In this document: positions 46,355 through 56,678 of the stretch, piece after piece
Layout: each line of letters opens with the position of its first letter
Numbering within the stretch: the first letter of the stretch is position 1
Source of the DNA: Hellea balneolensis DSM 19091
GTDB taxonomy: Bacteria > Pseudomonadota > Alphaproteobacteria > Caulobacterales > Maricaulaceae
Length of the DNA: 64,000 nucleotides
NCBI RefSeq assembly: GCF_000428525.1
Contig: NZ_AUAC01000002.1
Span: 806,001-870,000 of the forward strand
Direction: 5' to 3'
Made by a program: the position numbers and the translations under genes
Notes under the pieces: generated by a model
The model's input: only the letters and a program-made list of their open reading frames with translations
What the model was told of the DNA's origin: nothing
The model's database searches: none

Positions 46355-47761
46355 ATGAGTAAATCACTCTCCTCCGACTACCTTATTATCGGAAGCGGGG
46401 CCATGGGCATGGCCTTTGCCGACACGCTGTTGACGGAAACAAAGGCCAATATTATCATCGTTGATAGGTTCGCCAAGCCCGGGGGGCATTGGAATGTGGC
46501 TTATCCTTTTGTGACCTTGCATCAACCTTCAACTTTTTATGGCGTCAGTTCGCGGGAATTGAGCCAAGGATTGAAGGATCAAGTCGGATTGAACAAAGGA
46601 CTAAATGATCTGGCATCCGGGCAAGATGTTTTGCGCTATTATGACGATGTGATGCGCCATCAATTCCTGCCCTCAGGCCGCGTGCAATATTTCCCGATGT
46701 GCGATTATAAGGGCGGCGGCAAATTCAAGAACAAGCTGAGCGGCGAGACCTTTGAAGTCAGCTATAAAAAGCTTGTCGATTGTACTTATTTAAAGACGCA
46801 TGTGCCTTCAACCCATACGCCTAATTTTGAGATTACAGAGGGCGTGACCTTCATGCCGCTTAATGATTTACCCAAACTTACCCAAGCACCAGATATGTTT
46901 AACGTCATTGGCGGCGGAAAGACGGGCATAGACGCCCTGCTCTGGCTTTTGGAAATGGGCGTTAATCCAGATAAAATTCAATGGGTGATCTCGCGTGATG
47001 CCTGGCTGCTCGACCGCCAAAACACCCAACCGACTGCAGAATTTTTCAGCTCGACCATGGGCGCGCAAGCGGCGCAATTCGAATCCATCGCTAATGCCGA
47101 ATCCGTGGAAGATATGTTCGACCGTCTCGAAGCTTCTGGCTATTTTGTACGCATCGACAAAAATGTCCGCCCTGAAATGTTCCACGGGGCAACCATAAGC
47201 CAAGCGGAGCTTATCGCGCTTCGCCAAATAAAGAATATTGTAAGGCTTGGCCATGTTACAAAAATAGAGCCTCATCTAATTACGCTCAAGAAGGGATCGG
47301 TGCCAAGCACGCCCGGAACGGTGCATATTGATTGCTCGGCCAGCGCTTTGAAAGCCGATCTGAAACCGACCCTCATCTTTGACAGCGATGTTATCACGCC
47401 TCAAATGGTGCGCTCATATCAACCAATATTTAGCGCCAGCCTTATTGCTCATGTTGAAGCAACGTTCCCCGATGATAACACTAAGAAGAATGATGTTTGC
47501 GGCGTCGTGCCTCTGCCCAATGCCGATATGGATTATATGAAAATGACGGCCGCTAATATGATGAACCAATATAAATGGAGCCAGAATTCCGAAATTAGCA
47601 ATTGGCTGCTCAATAATCGCCTCGATGGCTTCTCGAAAATGGTGTCAGAAATTGGTGCAGATGAAACAGAGAAACGCGCCATCATGAAACGCCTGCGCAA
47701 TAATGCTATGCCGGCCGTGATGAAATTGCAGAACTTTATTGCCCAAGCGGGTGCGGGTTAG
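46355..47761 (+). CDS. FAD/NAD(P)-dependent oxidoreductase
   Basis: A 468-aa flavin-dependent oxidoreductase. It has an N-terminal Rossmann GSGAMGMAFADTLL with the following acidic FAD ribose residue region (IIIVDRFAKPGGHWN), and a second nucleotide-binding motif around FNVIGGGKTGIDALLWLLE (about residues 181-199) typical of NAD(P)-binding in flavin monooxygenase-like proteins. The substrate is unknown. Its stop overlaps that of the convergent DUF2161 gene by 4 bp. Confidence 0.8.
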   Translation: MSKSLSSDYLIIGSGAMGMAFADTLLTETKANIIIVDRFAKPGGHWNVAYPFVTLHQPSTFYGVSSRELSQGLKDQVGLNKGLNDLASGQDVLRYYDDVMRHQFLPSGRVQYFPMCDYKGGGKFKNKLSGETFEVSYKKLVDCTYLKTHVPSTHTPNFEITEGVTFMPLNDLPKLTQAPDMFNVIGGGKTGIDALLWLLEMGVNPDKIQWVISRDAWLLDRQNTQPTAEFFSSTMGAQAAQFESIANAESVEDMFDRLEASGYFVRIDKNVRPEMFHGATISQAELIALRQIKNIVRLGHVTKIEPHLITLKKGSVPSTPGTVHIDCSASALKADLKPTLIFDSDVITPQMVRSYQPIFSASLIAHVEATFPDDNTKKNDVCGVVPLPNADMDYMKMTAANMMNQYKWSQNSEISNWLLNNRLDGFSKMVSEIGADETEKRAIMKRLRNNAMPAVMKLQNFIAQAGAG

Positions 47762-48420
47762 CCCATCATTGACTTCACAGCTTCGGCATTGTCTTCGAGC
47801 GCCTTAGCCCCTTCGCGGGTCAGGCCATAAATCCCGCTCTCAATCCGCTCAAACCAGCCATAATGGTTATTCCGCATGAGGGTTGTCGCGGTCTCAACCC
47901 CTGCCATTTTCTTGACATAAGAGCCCTTACACGCGCCCTCATCATGCAGAACTTTCGCACAGCGCAGCGCGCCTTGGCGATAAGATGTCATCTGGCCGAC
48001 AGAGGTCATCCCGCCCTCATTCGGATCGCCATGACGCCGCTCAAATTCAGAGAGTAATTTGATTTTTCGTTTCTTGATTTTGCGCGGCACAAAAGGCGCA
48101 GGCTCGCAATGCACGACGACTTTGCCCTCAGGCAGCTTGACCGTGATAAGACCAATCCCAAGGCGGCGACAGAGCATCTTATTGCGCCGAATAGCCACCA
48201 TCGCCGCTTTCCCCGTTTTGCGCGGCACAGCAATATAAACCTGATCTGACATAGATTGACGATTAATCGCCTGATGAAAGAGTGAGAGTGTAAAGCCCGT
48301 CTTAAGCTCTACAATAACAGGCTCACATTCTTCTGAAGCGCCACGAGGAACAGCCACCAAATCCGCCGCGCCAACCTCGCCCTTAACCTCATAACCCAGC
48401 GCCGTGAAATAGGCTTTCAC
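47758..48420 (-). CDS. DUF2161 PD-(D/E)XK-type nuclease-like protein
   Basis: A 220-aa protein of DUF2161, assigned to the PD-(D/E)XK phosphodiesterase superfamily. The motifs are AADLVAVPRG (Asp) and PVIVELKTGF (ExK), giving a plausible nuclease core; cellular role unknown. The start is a GTG at 48420. The frame continues upstream with the segment KETQLYAPVKAYF, like the conserved N-terminus of DUF2161, but has no start codon before the preceding stop. So either an unusual start or a degraded 5' end is possible. Confidence 0.8.
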   Translation of the reverse strand: MKAYFTALGYEVKGEVGAADLVAVPRGASEECEPVIVELKTGFTLSLFHQAINRQSMSDQVYIAVPRKTGKAAMVAIRRNKMLCRRLGIGLITVKLPEGKVVVHCEPAPFVPRKIKKRKIKLLSEFERRHGDPNEGGMTSVGQMTSYRQGALRCAKVLHDEGACKGSYVKKMAGVETATTLMRNNHYGWFERIESGIYGLTREGAKALEDNAEAVKSMMG

Positions 48421-48497
48421 GGGGGCATAGAGCTGGGTTTCTTTTAGGGGAGTGGCGATGAGTTGGCCCTCATTTAGTTACAGTTGTGTTTAAGTTA

Positions 48498-49052
48498 CTA
48501 TTCAGGAAAAATAAAAGATCCCATTTTTTCAAGAACATTCGCCCCCGATGAGACGATAACTTCATATTCAAATTTGCTACAAAAACAGTCGATGGCAGTA
48601 TCATGAAACGAAAAAATCAATCTAATATCTTTTGGAAACGCAAATTGATTTTCCAAAGTAGACTGTTTTAGAGGCCCTTCAACCTTCCAAACTCCATGTG
48701 ATGGATATTCATTTGGAGGATATTCATTTAGTGAGTAATTGAAAAATGGACATAGATGGTCTGGTTGCGAAGTAACTCTTTGGCTAAATGAACTTAATCC
48801 AGTGACATAGAAAACTGCCATTTCATCAATATCTGCTTTTGGATTTCTAAGACGTGTAATTTCGCCATCCCAATCACCTTCCGATTCAAGATAGTAGGCA
48901 ATAGAAAGCTTATGTTCACTAGCAAGAATTAATGGGGCTGGCGCTCCCCAATCCATATGTCTTAGTCCTTCAACGGGCTTTAATTTTGATAAAGGAATTC
49001 CAACATCAACTTCTGATTTGATATCTTTTTTCCCTTTAAACCCAAAAACCAT
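48498..49052 (-). CDS. Hypothetical protein, AT-rich
   Basis: A 184-aa soluble protein of unknown family. Its start ATG follows directly on the rpoD stop. It contains a short duplicated NEYPPNEYP stretch (near residue 109) and a hydrophobic strand-rich end (FEYEVIVSSG). The base composition is poorer in GC than the neighbouring rpoD and dnaG, suggesting acquisition. It would be transcribed from the rpoD operon; no function can be proposed. Confidence 0.6.
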   Translation of the reverse strand: MVFGFKGKKDIKSEVDVGIPLSKLKPVEGLRHMDWGAPAPLILASEHKLSIAYYLESEGDWDGEITRLRNPKADIDEMAVFYVTGLSSFSQRVTSQPDHLCPFFNYSLNEYPPNEYPSHGVWKVEGPLKQSTLENQFAFPKDIRLIFSFHDTAIDCFCSKFEYEVIVSSGANVLEKMGSFIFPE

Positions 49053-51170
49053 TTACTGATCCAAGAAGCTCCGCAGCTTTCTACTCCGGCTTGGGTGCTT
49101 GAGCTTGCGCAGGGCCTTCGCTTCAATCTGCCTAATCCGTTCCCGCGTAACCGAAAACTGCTGACCGACTTCTTCGAGCGTGTGGTCCGTATTCATACCG
49201 ATACCAAAGCGCATGCGCAGGACACGTTCTTCGCGCGGCGTGAGTGACGCGAGGACGCGCGTAGTTGTCTCGCGCAGGTTGGATTGTATGGCCGCATCAA
49301 TCGGCAAAATAGCGTTATTATCTTCGATAAAGTCACCAAGTTGGCTATCTTCCTCATCACCAATCGGCGTTTCGAGTGAGATAGGCTCTTTGGCGATTTT
49401 CATGACCTTACGCACTTTTTCAAGCGGCATGGAAAGTTTCGCGGAGAGCTCTTCTGGTGTCGGCTCTCGGCCAATTTCGTGGAGGATTTGGCGCGATGTG
49501 CGGACAATCTTGTTGATCGTCTCAATCATATGCACTGGAATACGAATAGTACGGGCCTGGTCTGCGATAGAGCGCGTAATCGCTTGGCGAATCCACCACG
49601 TCGCATAGGTCGAAAATTTATAACCGCGGCGATATTCAAATTTATCTACCGCTTTCATGAGGCCAATATTGCCTTCTTGAATGAGATCAAGGAATTGCAG
49701 GCCGCGATTCGTATATTTCTTGGCGATTGAAATCACGAGGCGCAAATTCGCTTCGACCATTTCTTTTTTGGCCTGACGCGCTTCGCGCTCACCCTTTTGT
49801 ACGGTTTGAACAATACGGCGAAACTCATCGACTGGCACACCCGTTTCTTGAGCAAGTTCCCCAATTTCTGCACGAATTTTCTCGATAGAAACCTTCTCGC
49901 GCTTGGCAAAACGATTCCAAGCGTCTGACGTATCGGCCATTTCTTCGAGCCAATTCGGGTTCAGTTCAGACCCTAAATAGCTATGAAGGAATTCAACACG
50001 CGGAACACCATTACCATCGGCCAAACGCATGAGGCGGCCTTCAAGGCTTATAAAGCGCTTATTAATCGCATAGAGCTGGTCAATTAGCGCATCGATACGG
50101 GCATTATTCAGATGGAGCGCTTTAATCTCTTCAATAATTTCCGTTTGGATTTGATCATATTCTTCGGCTTGCGGTTTGCGCAGCTTTTTTCCGTTCAGGC
50201 GTGCACGGATAAGCATTTGCTGGAGTTTTTGGAACCGCCCGAAATCTTGAGAAATCCGGTCGAGCTTGGCCATGATGTCTTCGCGGAGCGCCGCTTCCAT
50301 ATTGGCCATAGAGAGGTTTGTTTTATCCTCTTCTTCATCCTCATCATCATCAATGGGCTTCTCGCCCTCTTTATAATTGCGGTTAATTTCGATTTTGGTT
50401 TTACCATTATCGAATTTTTGCGCGAGATCTTCCTCGGTCGCTTCAAGCTCACCTTTTTCAATTTTCTCGCGGCGAACAGCCGCTTGAGAACGGTCTTCTT
50501 GGATATTACCGATGGCACGGTTATATGTCGTGTCCAGATCAATAATATCGCGAAGCAGAATACGGCCTTCTTCGAGTTCTTCGCGCCAGACCATAATCGC
50601 TTCAAAGGTTAGCGCAGACTCGCAAAGCCCTTTGATCATCGTATCGCGGCCGGCCTCAATCCGTTTGGCAATCGCGATTTCGCCCTCACGTGAGAGCAGT
50701 TCAACAACGCCCATTTCGCGCAGATACATGCGAACCGGGTCGTCTGTACGGTCAAGTTCTTCTTTGGAATTCCCGCCCTTAACGGCCGCTGTTTCCTTGC
50801 GCGCGAGGGTTTTGGAGCCGAGGGTTTCTTCCTCAACCTCTTCGATCACTGAAATACCAAGGTCAGAAAGCTGCGCCAATGCAACTTCGATATCCTCTGC
50901 AGAAATACCGTCAATCTTAATGTGCTTACCAAGCTCTTCCGTGGTCAACAAACCGGACTTTCGCGCAACCGCCAGCATGCGCTTGGTCTCGATATGCGTC
51001 ATATCAAGCTTGTGCGTTAAAACGCGCGGCTTGGCGGCTTCGGCTTCTTTCAGCGCAAGCTCCCGTTCTGCTTCAGCAAGCTCTTCGGCTTTCTGTTTTG
51101 CAGTTTTACGTTTTGTCGGTTTCTTTGCGGCTGTCGTTTTTGCAGTCGTCTTAGTGGCGGCTTTGGCCAT
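49053..51170 (-). CDS. rpoD: RNA polymerase sigma factor RpoD
   Basis: Principal (sigma-70) sigma factor, 705 aa. A Lys/Ala-rich N-terminus, an acidic non-conserved region ([10 protein letters not shown] near residue 275) and the conserved core all fit the alphaproteobacterial type. Region 2 is clear ([20 protein letters not shown], then [10 protein letters not shown]), as are region 3 and region 4 ([20 protein letters not shown]). It lies 116 bp downstream of dnaG on the same strand, the conserved primase-sigma layout. Confidence 0.98.
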   Translation of the reverse strand: MAKAATKTTAKTTAAKKPTKRKTAKQKAEELAEAERELALKEAEAAKPRVLTHKLDMTHIETKRMLAVARKSGLLTTEELGKHIKIDGISAEDIEVALAQLSDLGISVIEEVEEETLGSKTLARKETAAVKGGNSKEELDRTDDPVRMYLREMGVVELLSREGEIAIAKRIEAGRDTMIKGLCESALTFEAIMVWREELEEGRILLRDIIDLDTTYNRAIGNIQEDRSQAAVRREKIEKGELEATEEDLAQKFDNGKTKIEINRNYKEGEKPIDDDEDEEEDKTNLSMANMEAALREDIMAKLDRISQDFGRFQKLQQMLIRARLNGKKLRKPQAEEYDQIQTEIIEEIKALHLNNARIDALIDQLYAINKRFISLEGRLMRLADGNGVPRVEFLHSYLGSELNPNWLEEMADTSDAWNRFAKREKVSIEKIRAEIGELAQETGVPVDEFRRIVQTVQKGEREARQAKKEMVEANLRLVISIAKKYTNRGLQFLDLIQEGNIGLMKAVDKFEYRRGYKFSTYATWWIRQAITRSIADQARTIRIPVHMIETINKIVRTSRQILHEIGREPTPEELSAKLSMPLEKVRKVMKIAKEPISLETPIGDEEDSQLGDFIEDNNAILPIDAAIQSNLRETTTRVLASLTPREERVLRMRFGIGMNTDHTLEEVGQQFSVTRERIRQIEAKALRKLKHPSRSRKLRSFLDQ

Positions 51171-51244
51171 ATGTATTACTCCGGCTAAAGGACAGATCTA
51201 AGCCCAACCCTTTAAAAATACGTTTAGCCCACTGCCTATAGCTA

Positions 51245-51264
51245 ATATTTCCCTAAAGAAATAT
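51245..51264. repeat. Hairpin between dnaG and rpoD
   Basis: ATATTTC/GAAATAT with a 6-nt loop, perfect 7-bp stem, in the 116-bp gap between dnaG and rpoD. It is too weak for a terminator. It may mark RNA processing or partial attenuation between the two genes. Confidence 0.4.
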
Positions 51265-51286
51265 CTGCGAGGCAGAAGGCCTGAAT

Positions 51287-53107
51287 CTACTTCCGGTCCC
51301 CTCGCGAGGCCCGCATGCGGCGCTTTAACGCGTCGCTATTATCACTGCGGATGGCGTCTGCCATCAAAGTTCTGGCCTCATCGCTGCCGTCGCCAGTCTG
51401 GTCTTGCCCGGTCAGGGCGTCGGCCTCTTTCATCCAGAGTGCCGTGCGTGTATCCAGCTGCGCGTCTGTGCCGCCCATGGCCGCCCTGATCAACAGACGG
51501 TCACGCGCGAATTCGCGGTGAAGTGTTTCCAAACCTTCGGCAGTTATATGGGCATTCAGCGCCGACTTTTCAACCGCTTTTGTGACTCGCCAATAAGAGA
51601 GCAGTGCGCGTTGCATTTGCGCGGCTTGAGGCGAAGCCAATTGCAGCTCAAAAAGTGTCTCATCCACACGTTCTAAGAGCCCCGGCCACTCCAAAATCGC
51701 TCCAATCAAGCGTTTTTCACGTGCGGCTTCTATCGCGCCGGACTGCATCGTCGCTTTAAGCGCAGGTGACGCCTTGCGAACGGGTGCCTTGTTCCAATTA
51801 TTGCCGCCATAAGGTTTTCTTTGCCGCCCAAATTCAGCATCGAAACGATCAAGTAGGACAGTCTGATATTGTGACCTTACATCGTCATGCTGAATCTCTT
51901 TAAGCGCCGCAAAGATGCGAGACTTTAGCCCAGCTTTGGCCTCAGGCGAATTAAGCGGTTCGGCTTGCAGCTCGCGCTCCCACACCATATCCACGAGCGG
52001 AATTGCGCGGTTCAGCACCTCTTCCATCGCCCCTCGCCCTTTGGCTTTGATCAGATCATCAGGGTCTTGCCCATCCGGCAGCATGGCGAAACGCAAAGTT
52101 TGACCCGGGCGGATAAGCGGCAAAGCGCGTTCTACGGAGCGAAACGCCGCGCGTTGCCCCGCTTTATCGCCATCAAAACAGAGAATAGGTTCAGGCCCCG
52201 CCCGCCAGAGGAGTGCGAGCTGGTCCTCCGTCAACGCGGTGCCCATCGGCGCTACAGCATGTTCAAACCCTGCGCGGGAGAGCGCAATCACGTCCATATA
52301 GCCTTCGGCGACAATCATACCCCGCGCCCCGTTTTGCGGGTTGGAAATCGCCTTACGCGCACGGTGATAATTATAGAGCAGCTGACCCTTTTGGAATATC
52401 GGCGTTTCGGGCGAGTTCAGATATTTCGCCTTAGCCTCCTTATCCATCGCCCGACCGCCAAACGCCACCAAACGCCCTCGGGCATCATGGATAGGGAAGA
52501 TGATGCGGTCACGGAAACGATCCCAAGGCTCGCGGCCTTTATCTTCGGGCTCCACAATAAGCCCCGCCTCAATCAGCATCTTAGCTGAGGCCCCTTGCTG
52601 CATCAGCTCATCTTTCAAGGCGCTAAAATGATTGGGCGCAAAGCCCATGCCGAAATTTTCCGCCGCTGTCTTGGTCAGGCCGCGCCCTTTAAGATAGTCT
52701 CTCGCCGCGCCGCCGACATCGCGGTAGAGCGATTTTTCAAAGAAAATCTGTGCCTGTTCCATCCAGCTTATGGTTTTTTTATTCCGCTTGGCCCGCTCTT
52801 CCGCCTTCGGGTCGGCCTTAGGCATTTCAACGCCCGCCATCTCGGCGAGGCGCTCCACCGCTTCGGGGAAAGACAGGCCTTCGACTTCCATAAAAAAGGA
52901 AATTGCGTCGCCATGTTTGCCGCTGGAAAAGCAGTGATAAAAGCCCTTCTCATCATTGACGAAAAAGCTTGGCGTCTTTTCATTCGTAAAAGGCGAGAGC
53001 CCCGCAAATTCACGGCCCTGACGCTTTAATTTCACATGGCGACCCACCACGTCCGACACTCGAACGCGGGTCTTAATCTCGTCCATGAAATTTTCACCAA
53101 ACCGCAT
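51287..53107 (-). CDS. dnaG: DNA primase
   Basis: Primase that makes RNA primers for DNA replication (606 aa). The N-terminal zinc-binding domain is degenerate: of the CHC2-type ligands only one remains, Cys59 in YHC. The others are Ser38, Thr41 and Ser62, so zinc is unlikely to be held. I recall the same substitution pattern in other alphaproteobacterial primases. The TOPRIM core is intact (GYMDVIALS, CFDGDKAGQRA), and the C-terminal DnaB-binding domain follows. The gene precedes rpoD. Confidence 0.97.
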   Translation of the reverse strand: MRFGENFMDEIKTRVRVSDVVGRHVKLKRQGREFAGLSPFTNEKTPSFFVNDEKGFYHCFSSGKHGDAISFFMEVEGLSFPEAVERLAEMAGVEMPKADPKAEERAKRNKKTISWMEQAQIFFEKSLYRDVGGAARDYLKGRGLTKTAAENFGMGFAPNHFSALKDELMQQGASAKMLIEAGLIVEPEDKGREPWDRFRDRIIFPIHDARGRLVAFGGRAMDKEAKAKYLNSPETPIFQKGQLLYNYHRARKAISNPQNGARGMIVAEGYMDVIALSRAGFEHAVAPMGTALTEDQLALLWRAGPEPILCFDGDKAGQRAAFRSVERALPLIRPGQTLRFAMLPDGQDPDDLIKAKGRGAMEEVLNRAIPLVDMVWERELQAEPLNSPEAKAGLKSRIFAALKEIQHDDVRSQYQTVLLDRFDAEFGRQRKPYGGNNWNKAPVRKASPALKATMQSGAIEAAREKRLIGAILEWPGLLERVDETLFELQLASPQAAQMQRALLSYWRVTKAVEKSALNAHITAEGLETLHREFARDRLLIRAAMGGTDAQLDTRTALWMKEADALTGQDQTGDGSDEARTLMADAIRSDNSDALKRRMRASRGDRK

Positions 53108-53227
53108 AGGCCCTATGTAGGGGTTAAGATGGCGATTAGCGAGTCGCGCCTGTGGATAAAGTCTTGTGCATAGCTGCTACCCGGAGCAATCACTTCCCGT
53201 AATGGCATAGTTTTGTTATGAACCTGT

Positions 53228-53974
53228 ATGAGTAATGCAACGAGTTTTGGGAAGCAGTCCGCTACCTATGCCAAAGGCCGACCCGGCTATCCATCTTCCC
53301 TTTATGATTGGGTCGTTAAAAACAGCCCCGACAGGCAAACTGTCTGGGATGTAGGATGCGGGTCAGGTCAAGCCACACTAAGCCTTGCAAACTATTTTGA
53401 ACGGGTACATGCCACTGACATTTCAGACGCTCAAATTCAAGCAACACCAGCTCATCCGAACATTGAGTATTCTGCGGCGGAGGCGCATGAAAGTGGCTTA
53501 CCGGGTAATTGGGCAGACGCTATTACTGCGGCAACAGCTGTGCACTGGTTCGCAAATCAACAGTTTTGGGAAGAAGTGATGCGGGTGGCAAAGTCTGGCG
53601 GCTTATTTTGCGCATGGACCTATCAACTCCCTATTGCTGCGACTGATATTATGCGAGATTTTCTGACACCTGTCTTTGATCTCATTGACCCTTATTGGGC
53701 GAGAGGTAACCGCATTTGCATGGCCGGTTATGATGCAGAAAATTTAAATTGTCCCTTAACTGAAATTGAGACACCCAACCTAAATGCTGACTATGAATGG
53801 ACTGCACTGCAACTCGCAGATTTCGCGCAAAGTTGGTCGGCCCATCTTCGTGCACGAGAGGATTGTCATGCAGAAGGGCTTAAAAAACTTAGAGATGATT
53901 TTTTAAAGCGTTTTGACGATCAAAAGATTACCATCTCTCTGCCGCTCAGCATTTTCGCGGCGCGGATAGATTAA
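53228..53974 (+). CDS. Class I SAM-dependent methyltransferase
   Basis: A 248-aa Methyltransf_11-type enzyme. The SAM-binding glycine-rich motif is VWDVGCGSGQATLSL (about residues 39-53), followed by an acidic residue motif (HATDIS) and the later region ITAATAVHWF with the family VHWF signature. Members methylate small molecules; the substrate is unknown. The gene stands alone between divergent dnaG and clpB; its end is 127 bp before clpB. Confidence 0.87.
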   Translation: MSNATSFGKQSATYAKGRPGYPSSLYDWVVKNSPDRQTVWDVGCGSGQATLSLANYFERVHATDISDAQIQATPAHPNIEYSAAEAHESGLPGNWADAITAATAVHWFANQQFWEEVMRVAKSGGLFCAWTYQLPIAATDIMRDFLTPVFDLIDPYWARGNRICMAGYDAENLNCPLTEIETPNLNADYEWTALQLADFAQSWSAHLRAREDCHAEGLKKLRDDFLKRFDDQKITISLPLSIFAARID

Positions 53975-54019
53975 ACCCCAAGTCGCGCCTGTAGATAAAT
54001 TCCTGTGCAGCCTTGCCCC

Positions 54020-54047
54020 CTTGAACACGGGGAATAAATTCCTATCT
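54020..54047 (+). promoter_or_regulatory. Heat-shock (sigma-32/RpoH) promoter of clpB
   Basis: CTTGAA (54020-54025) and CCTATCT (54041-54047) with a 15-bp spacer, followed by GGG, match the alphaproteobacterial RpoH consensus (CTTGAA and CYTATNTNNG). It is 55 bp before the clpB start. clpB is a classical RpoH target. Confidence 0.75.
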
Positions 54048-54101
54048 GGGGTTTTGACCTTGAGCAAAACTAGCTCTGATTAAAATTCTAGGAGGGATAT
54101 C

Positions 54102-56678
54102 TTGGATATTCAATCTTATACGCAACGCGCGCGCAGCGTTATTCAAGGCGCGCAATCCGAGGCGGTCACGCGTGACCATCAACAGCTGACATCCCTGCAT
54201 ATTATGTCAGGCTTGACGGCGGAAGATGGCGGCTTGCCTGTGAAATTGATGCAGATGGCGGGCGCGAATATTGCGGCGCTAGACGGGACGCTTGAGACGG
54301 CGCTCGGTAAGCTTCCTAAAGTTGAGGGCGGATCGGGCTTAACGCTCTCTACCTCTGCGGCCAAGACATTTGCCAATGTGGAGAAATCCGCCAAGGCCGC
54401 AGGTGACGCCTTTGTCACGACTGAGCGCTTGCTGCTGGCGACTGTTTTGAACGCGGATAAAGAATTGAAAGCTGTTCTGAGCAGCATTGGCCTCGACGAG
54501 TTCCGCCTCACCGACGCCATTAAGTCCGTGCGTACGGAAGGCCCTGTCACCTCTGATTCTGCCGAGGATCAATATGAGGCGCTGTCCAAATATGCGCGTG
54601 ACCTGACCGAGGCGGCGCGAGCGGGTAAGCTCGACCCTGTCATTGGACGGGATGAGGAAATCCGCCGCACTATGCAGGTGCTCTCACGCCGCTCCAAGAA
54701 TAACCCGCTCCTCATCGGGGAACCGGGCGTGGGTAAAACCGCCATTGCCGAAGGTCTCGCCAACCGAATTGTGTCGGGTGATGTACCGGAGTCTATCAAG
54801 GGTAAACGCTTGCTTGCACTGGATATGGGCGCGTTAATTGCGGGCGCGAAATATCGCGGCGAATTTGAGGAACGCTTGAAAGCGGTGCTGAAAGAAATTG
54901 AGACCGCTAATGGCGAAATTATTCTCTTTATTGACGAAATCCACACCCTTGTCGGGGCGGGTAAAGGCGACGGCGCGATGGATGCCGCCAACCTGCTTAA
55001 GCCTGCCCTTGCGCGGGGTGAGCTTCACTGTGTCGGCGCAACCACATTGGATGAATATCGCAAGCATTTGGAAAAAGACGCGGCCTTGGCCCGCCGTTTC
55101 CTGACCGTTTTTGTCACCGAACCCACCGTCGAAGACACGGTGTCTATCTTGCGCGGGTTAAAGGAAAAATACGAAGTCCATCACGGCATTCGGATTTCCG
55201 ACGGCGCGATTGTGTCTGCCGCGCAGCTCTCTAACCGTTATATCACCGATCGTTTTCTGCCCGATAAAGCTATCGATTTAATGGACGAAGCGGCCAGCCG
55301 CCTGCGTATGCAAGTGGATAGTAAACCCGAAGCCCTCGACGAAATTGACCGTCGCCTCGTGCAGCTAAAAATCGAAGTCGAAGCCCTGAAAAAGGAAAAA
55401 GACAAAGCCTCCAAAGAGCGCCTGAAAAAGCGCAATGCCGAGATTGAAGATCTGGAAGGTCAGTCTTCTGAAATGACGGCGGAATGGCAAGCAGAAAAAG
55501 CCAAGCTCGCAGGCGCAACGGACGTCAAAGAAAAGCTCGAACAAGCCCGTTTTGAACTCCAAGATGCGGTGCGGCGCGGGGATTATGCCCTCGCTGGAAA
55601 GCTTCAGCATGAAGATATCCCCGCCATGGAAGAGCAGATGGAAAAGTTGGAAGACGCCAATGATGACGCCTCCTCTTTGGCGTCCGAAACCGTCACCTCG
55701 GAAACTATCGCCGCCGTCGTCTCGCGCTGGACAGGCGTGCCTGTTGAGAAAATGCTCGAAGGTGAGCGCGAAAAGCTCCTCTCTATGGAGGAGGTTTTAG
55801 GTGCGCGTGTGGTCGGGCAGGAAAAGGCCGTGACCGCTGTGTCCGATGCCGTTCGCCGCGCACGCGCAGGTCTGCGCGATCCTGCGCGGCCCATTGGCAG
55901 CTTCATGTTCCTCGGGCCAACAGGTGTGGGTAAGACTGAGCTGACCAAAGCCCTCGCCTCATTTATGTTTGATGATGATAGCGCCATCACCCGCATGGAC
56001 ATGTCCGAATATATGGAGAAACATTCCGTGGCTCGCCTCATCGGGGCTCCTCCTGGTTATGTCGGCTATGATGAAGGCGGGGCGCTGACCGAGGCTGTCC
56101 GCCGCCGCCCCTATCAAGTCGTACTCTTTGACGAGATCGAAAAAGCGCATCCAGATGTGTTTAATGTGTTGCTGCAAGTGCTCGATGATGGCCGCCTGAC
56201 AGACGGCCAAGGCCGCACCGTGGATTTTCGTAATACGCTCATCATTATGACATCTAATATCGGGGCGCAGCATCTGCTCAACCTCGCGGATGGTGATAAT
56301 GTCAATGCGGCGCGGGTCGGCGTGATGGCCGAAGTCAACGCGCATTTCCGCCCTGAGTTCTTAAACCGCCTCGACGAAATCCTGCTGTTCGAGCGGCTAA
56401 AGCCCGAACATATGGGCGCGATTGTCGATATTCAGATGAAACGCCTGCAAGGCTGGCTGAAAGACAAGCAAATCGTCCTAGAGCTCACAGATGCCGCCCG
56501 CACATGGATTGGCGAGCAAGGCTATGATCCGTCTTATGGTGCACGTCCGCTCAAACGCGTCATTCAGAAAAATGTGCAGGATGAGCTGGCGAGGGAGATT
56601 TTGGCGGGACGTGTGCAGGATGGCGCAAAGATTAAAGTGAATGTTGAGAAGGGTAAGATAAAGCTGACCAGCTCCTAA
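54102..56678 (+). CDS. clpB: ATP-dependent chaperone ClpB
   Basis: Hsp100 disaggregase that works with DnaK to rescue aggregated proteins (858 aa). It starts at TTG (54102) with the strong site AGGAGGGA seven bases upstream. The N-domain is followed by AAA+ domain 1 (Walker [11 protein letters not shown] near residue 206), the coiled-coil middle domain (residues about 410-525) and AAA+ domain 2 ([11 protein letters not shown] near 607). A sigma-32 promoter lies upstream. Confidence 0.98.
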   Translation: MDIQSYTQRARSVIQGAQSEAVTRDHQQLTSLHIMSGLTAEDGGLPVKLMQMAGANIAALDGTLETALGKLPKVEGGSGLTLSTSAAKTFANVEKSAKAAGDAFVTTERLLLATVLNADKELKAVLSSIGLDEFRLTDAIKSVRTEGPVTSDSAEDQYEALSKYARDLTEAARAGKLDPVIGRDEEIRRTMQVLSRRSKNNPLLIGEPGVGKTAIAEGLANRIVSGDVPESIKGKRLLALDMGALIAGAKYRGEFEERLKAVLKEIETANGEIILFIDEIHTLVGAGKGDGAMDAANLLKPALARGELHCVGATTLDEYRKHLEKDAALARRFLTVFVTEPTVEDTVSILRGLKEKYEVHHGIRISDGAIVSAAQLSNRYITDRFLPDKAIDLMDEAASRLRMQVDSKPEALDEIDRRLVQLKIEVEALKKEKDKASKERLKKRNAEIEDLEGQSSEMTAEWQAEKAKLAGATDVKEKLEQARFELQDAVRRGDYALAGKLQHEDIPAMEEQMEKLEDANDDASSLASETVTSETIAAVVSRWTGVPVEKMLEGEREKLLSMEEVLGARVVGQEKAVTAVSDAVRRARAGLRDPARPIGSFMFLGPTGVGKTELTKALASFMFDDDSAITRMDMSEYMEKHSVARLIGAPPGYVGYDEGGALTEAVRRRPYQVVLFDEIEKAHPDVFNVLLQVLDDGRLTDGQGRTVDFRNTLIIMTSNIGAQHLLNLADGDNVNAARVGVMAEVNAHFRPEFLNRLDEILLFERLKPEHMGAIVDIQMKRLQGWLKDKQIVLELTDAARTWIGEQGYDPSYGARPLKRVIQKNVQDELAREILAGRVQDGAKIKVNVEKGKIKLTSS

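Noticed and set aside
50512-51201. 229-codon plus-strand frame opposite rpoD
   Set aside because: Ser/Arg-rich translation typical of an antisense frame of a GC-biased gene; rpoD is unambiguous.
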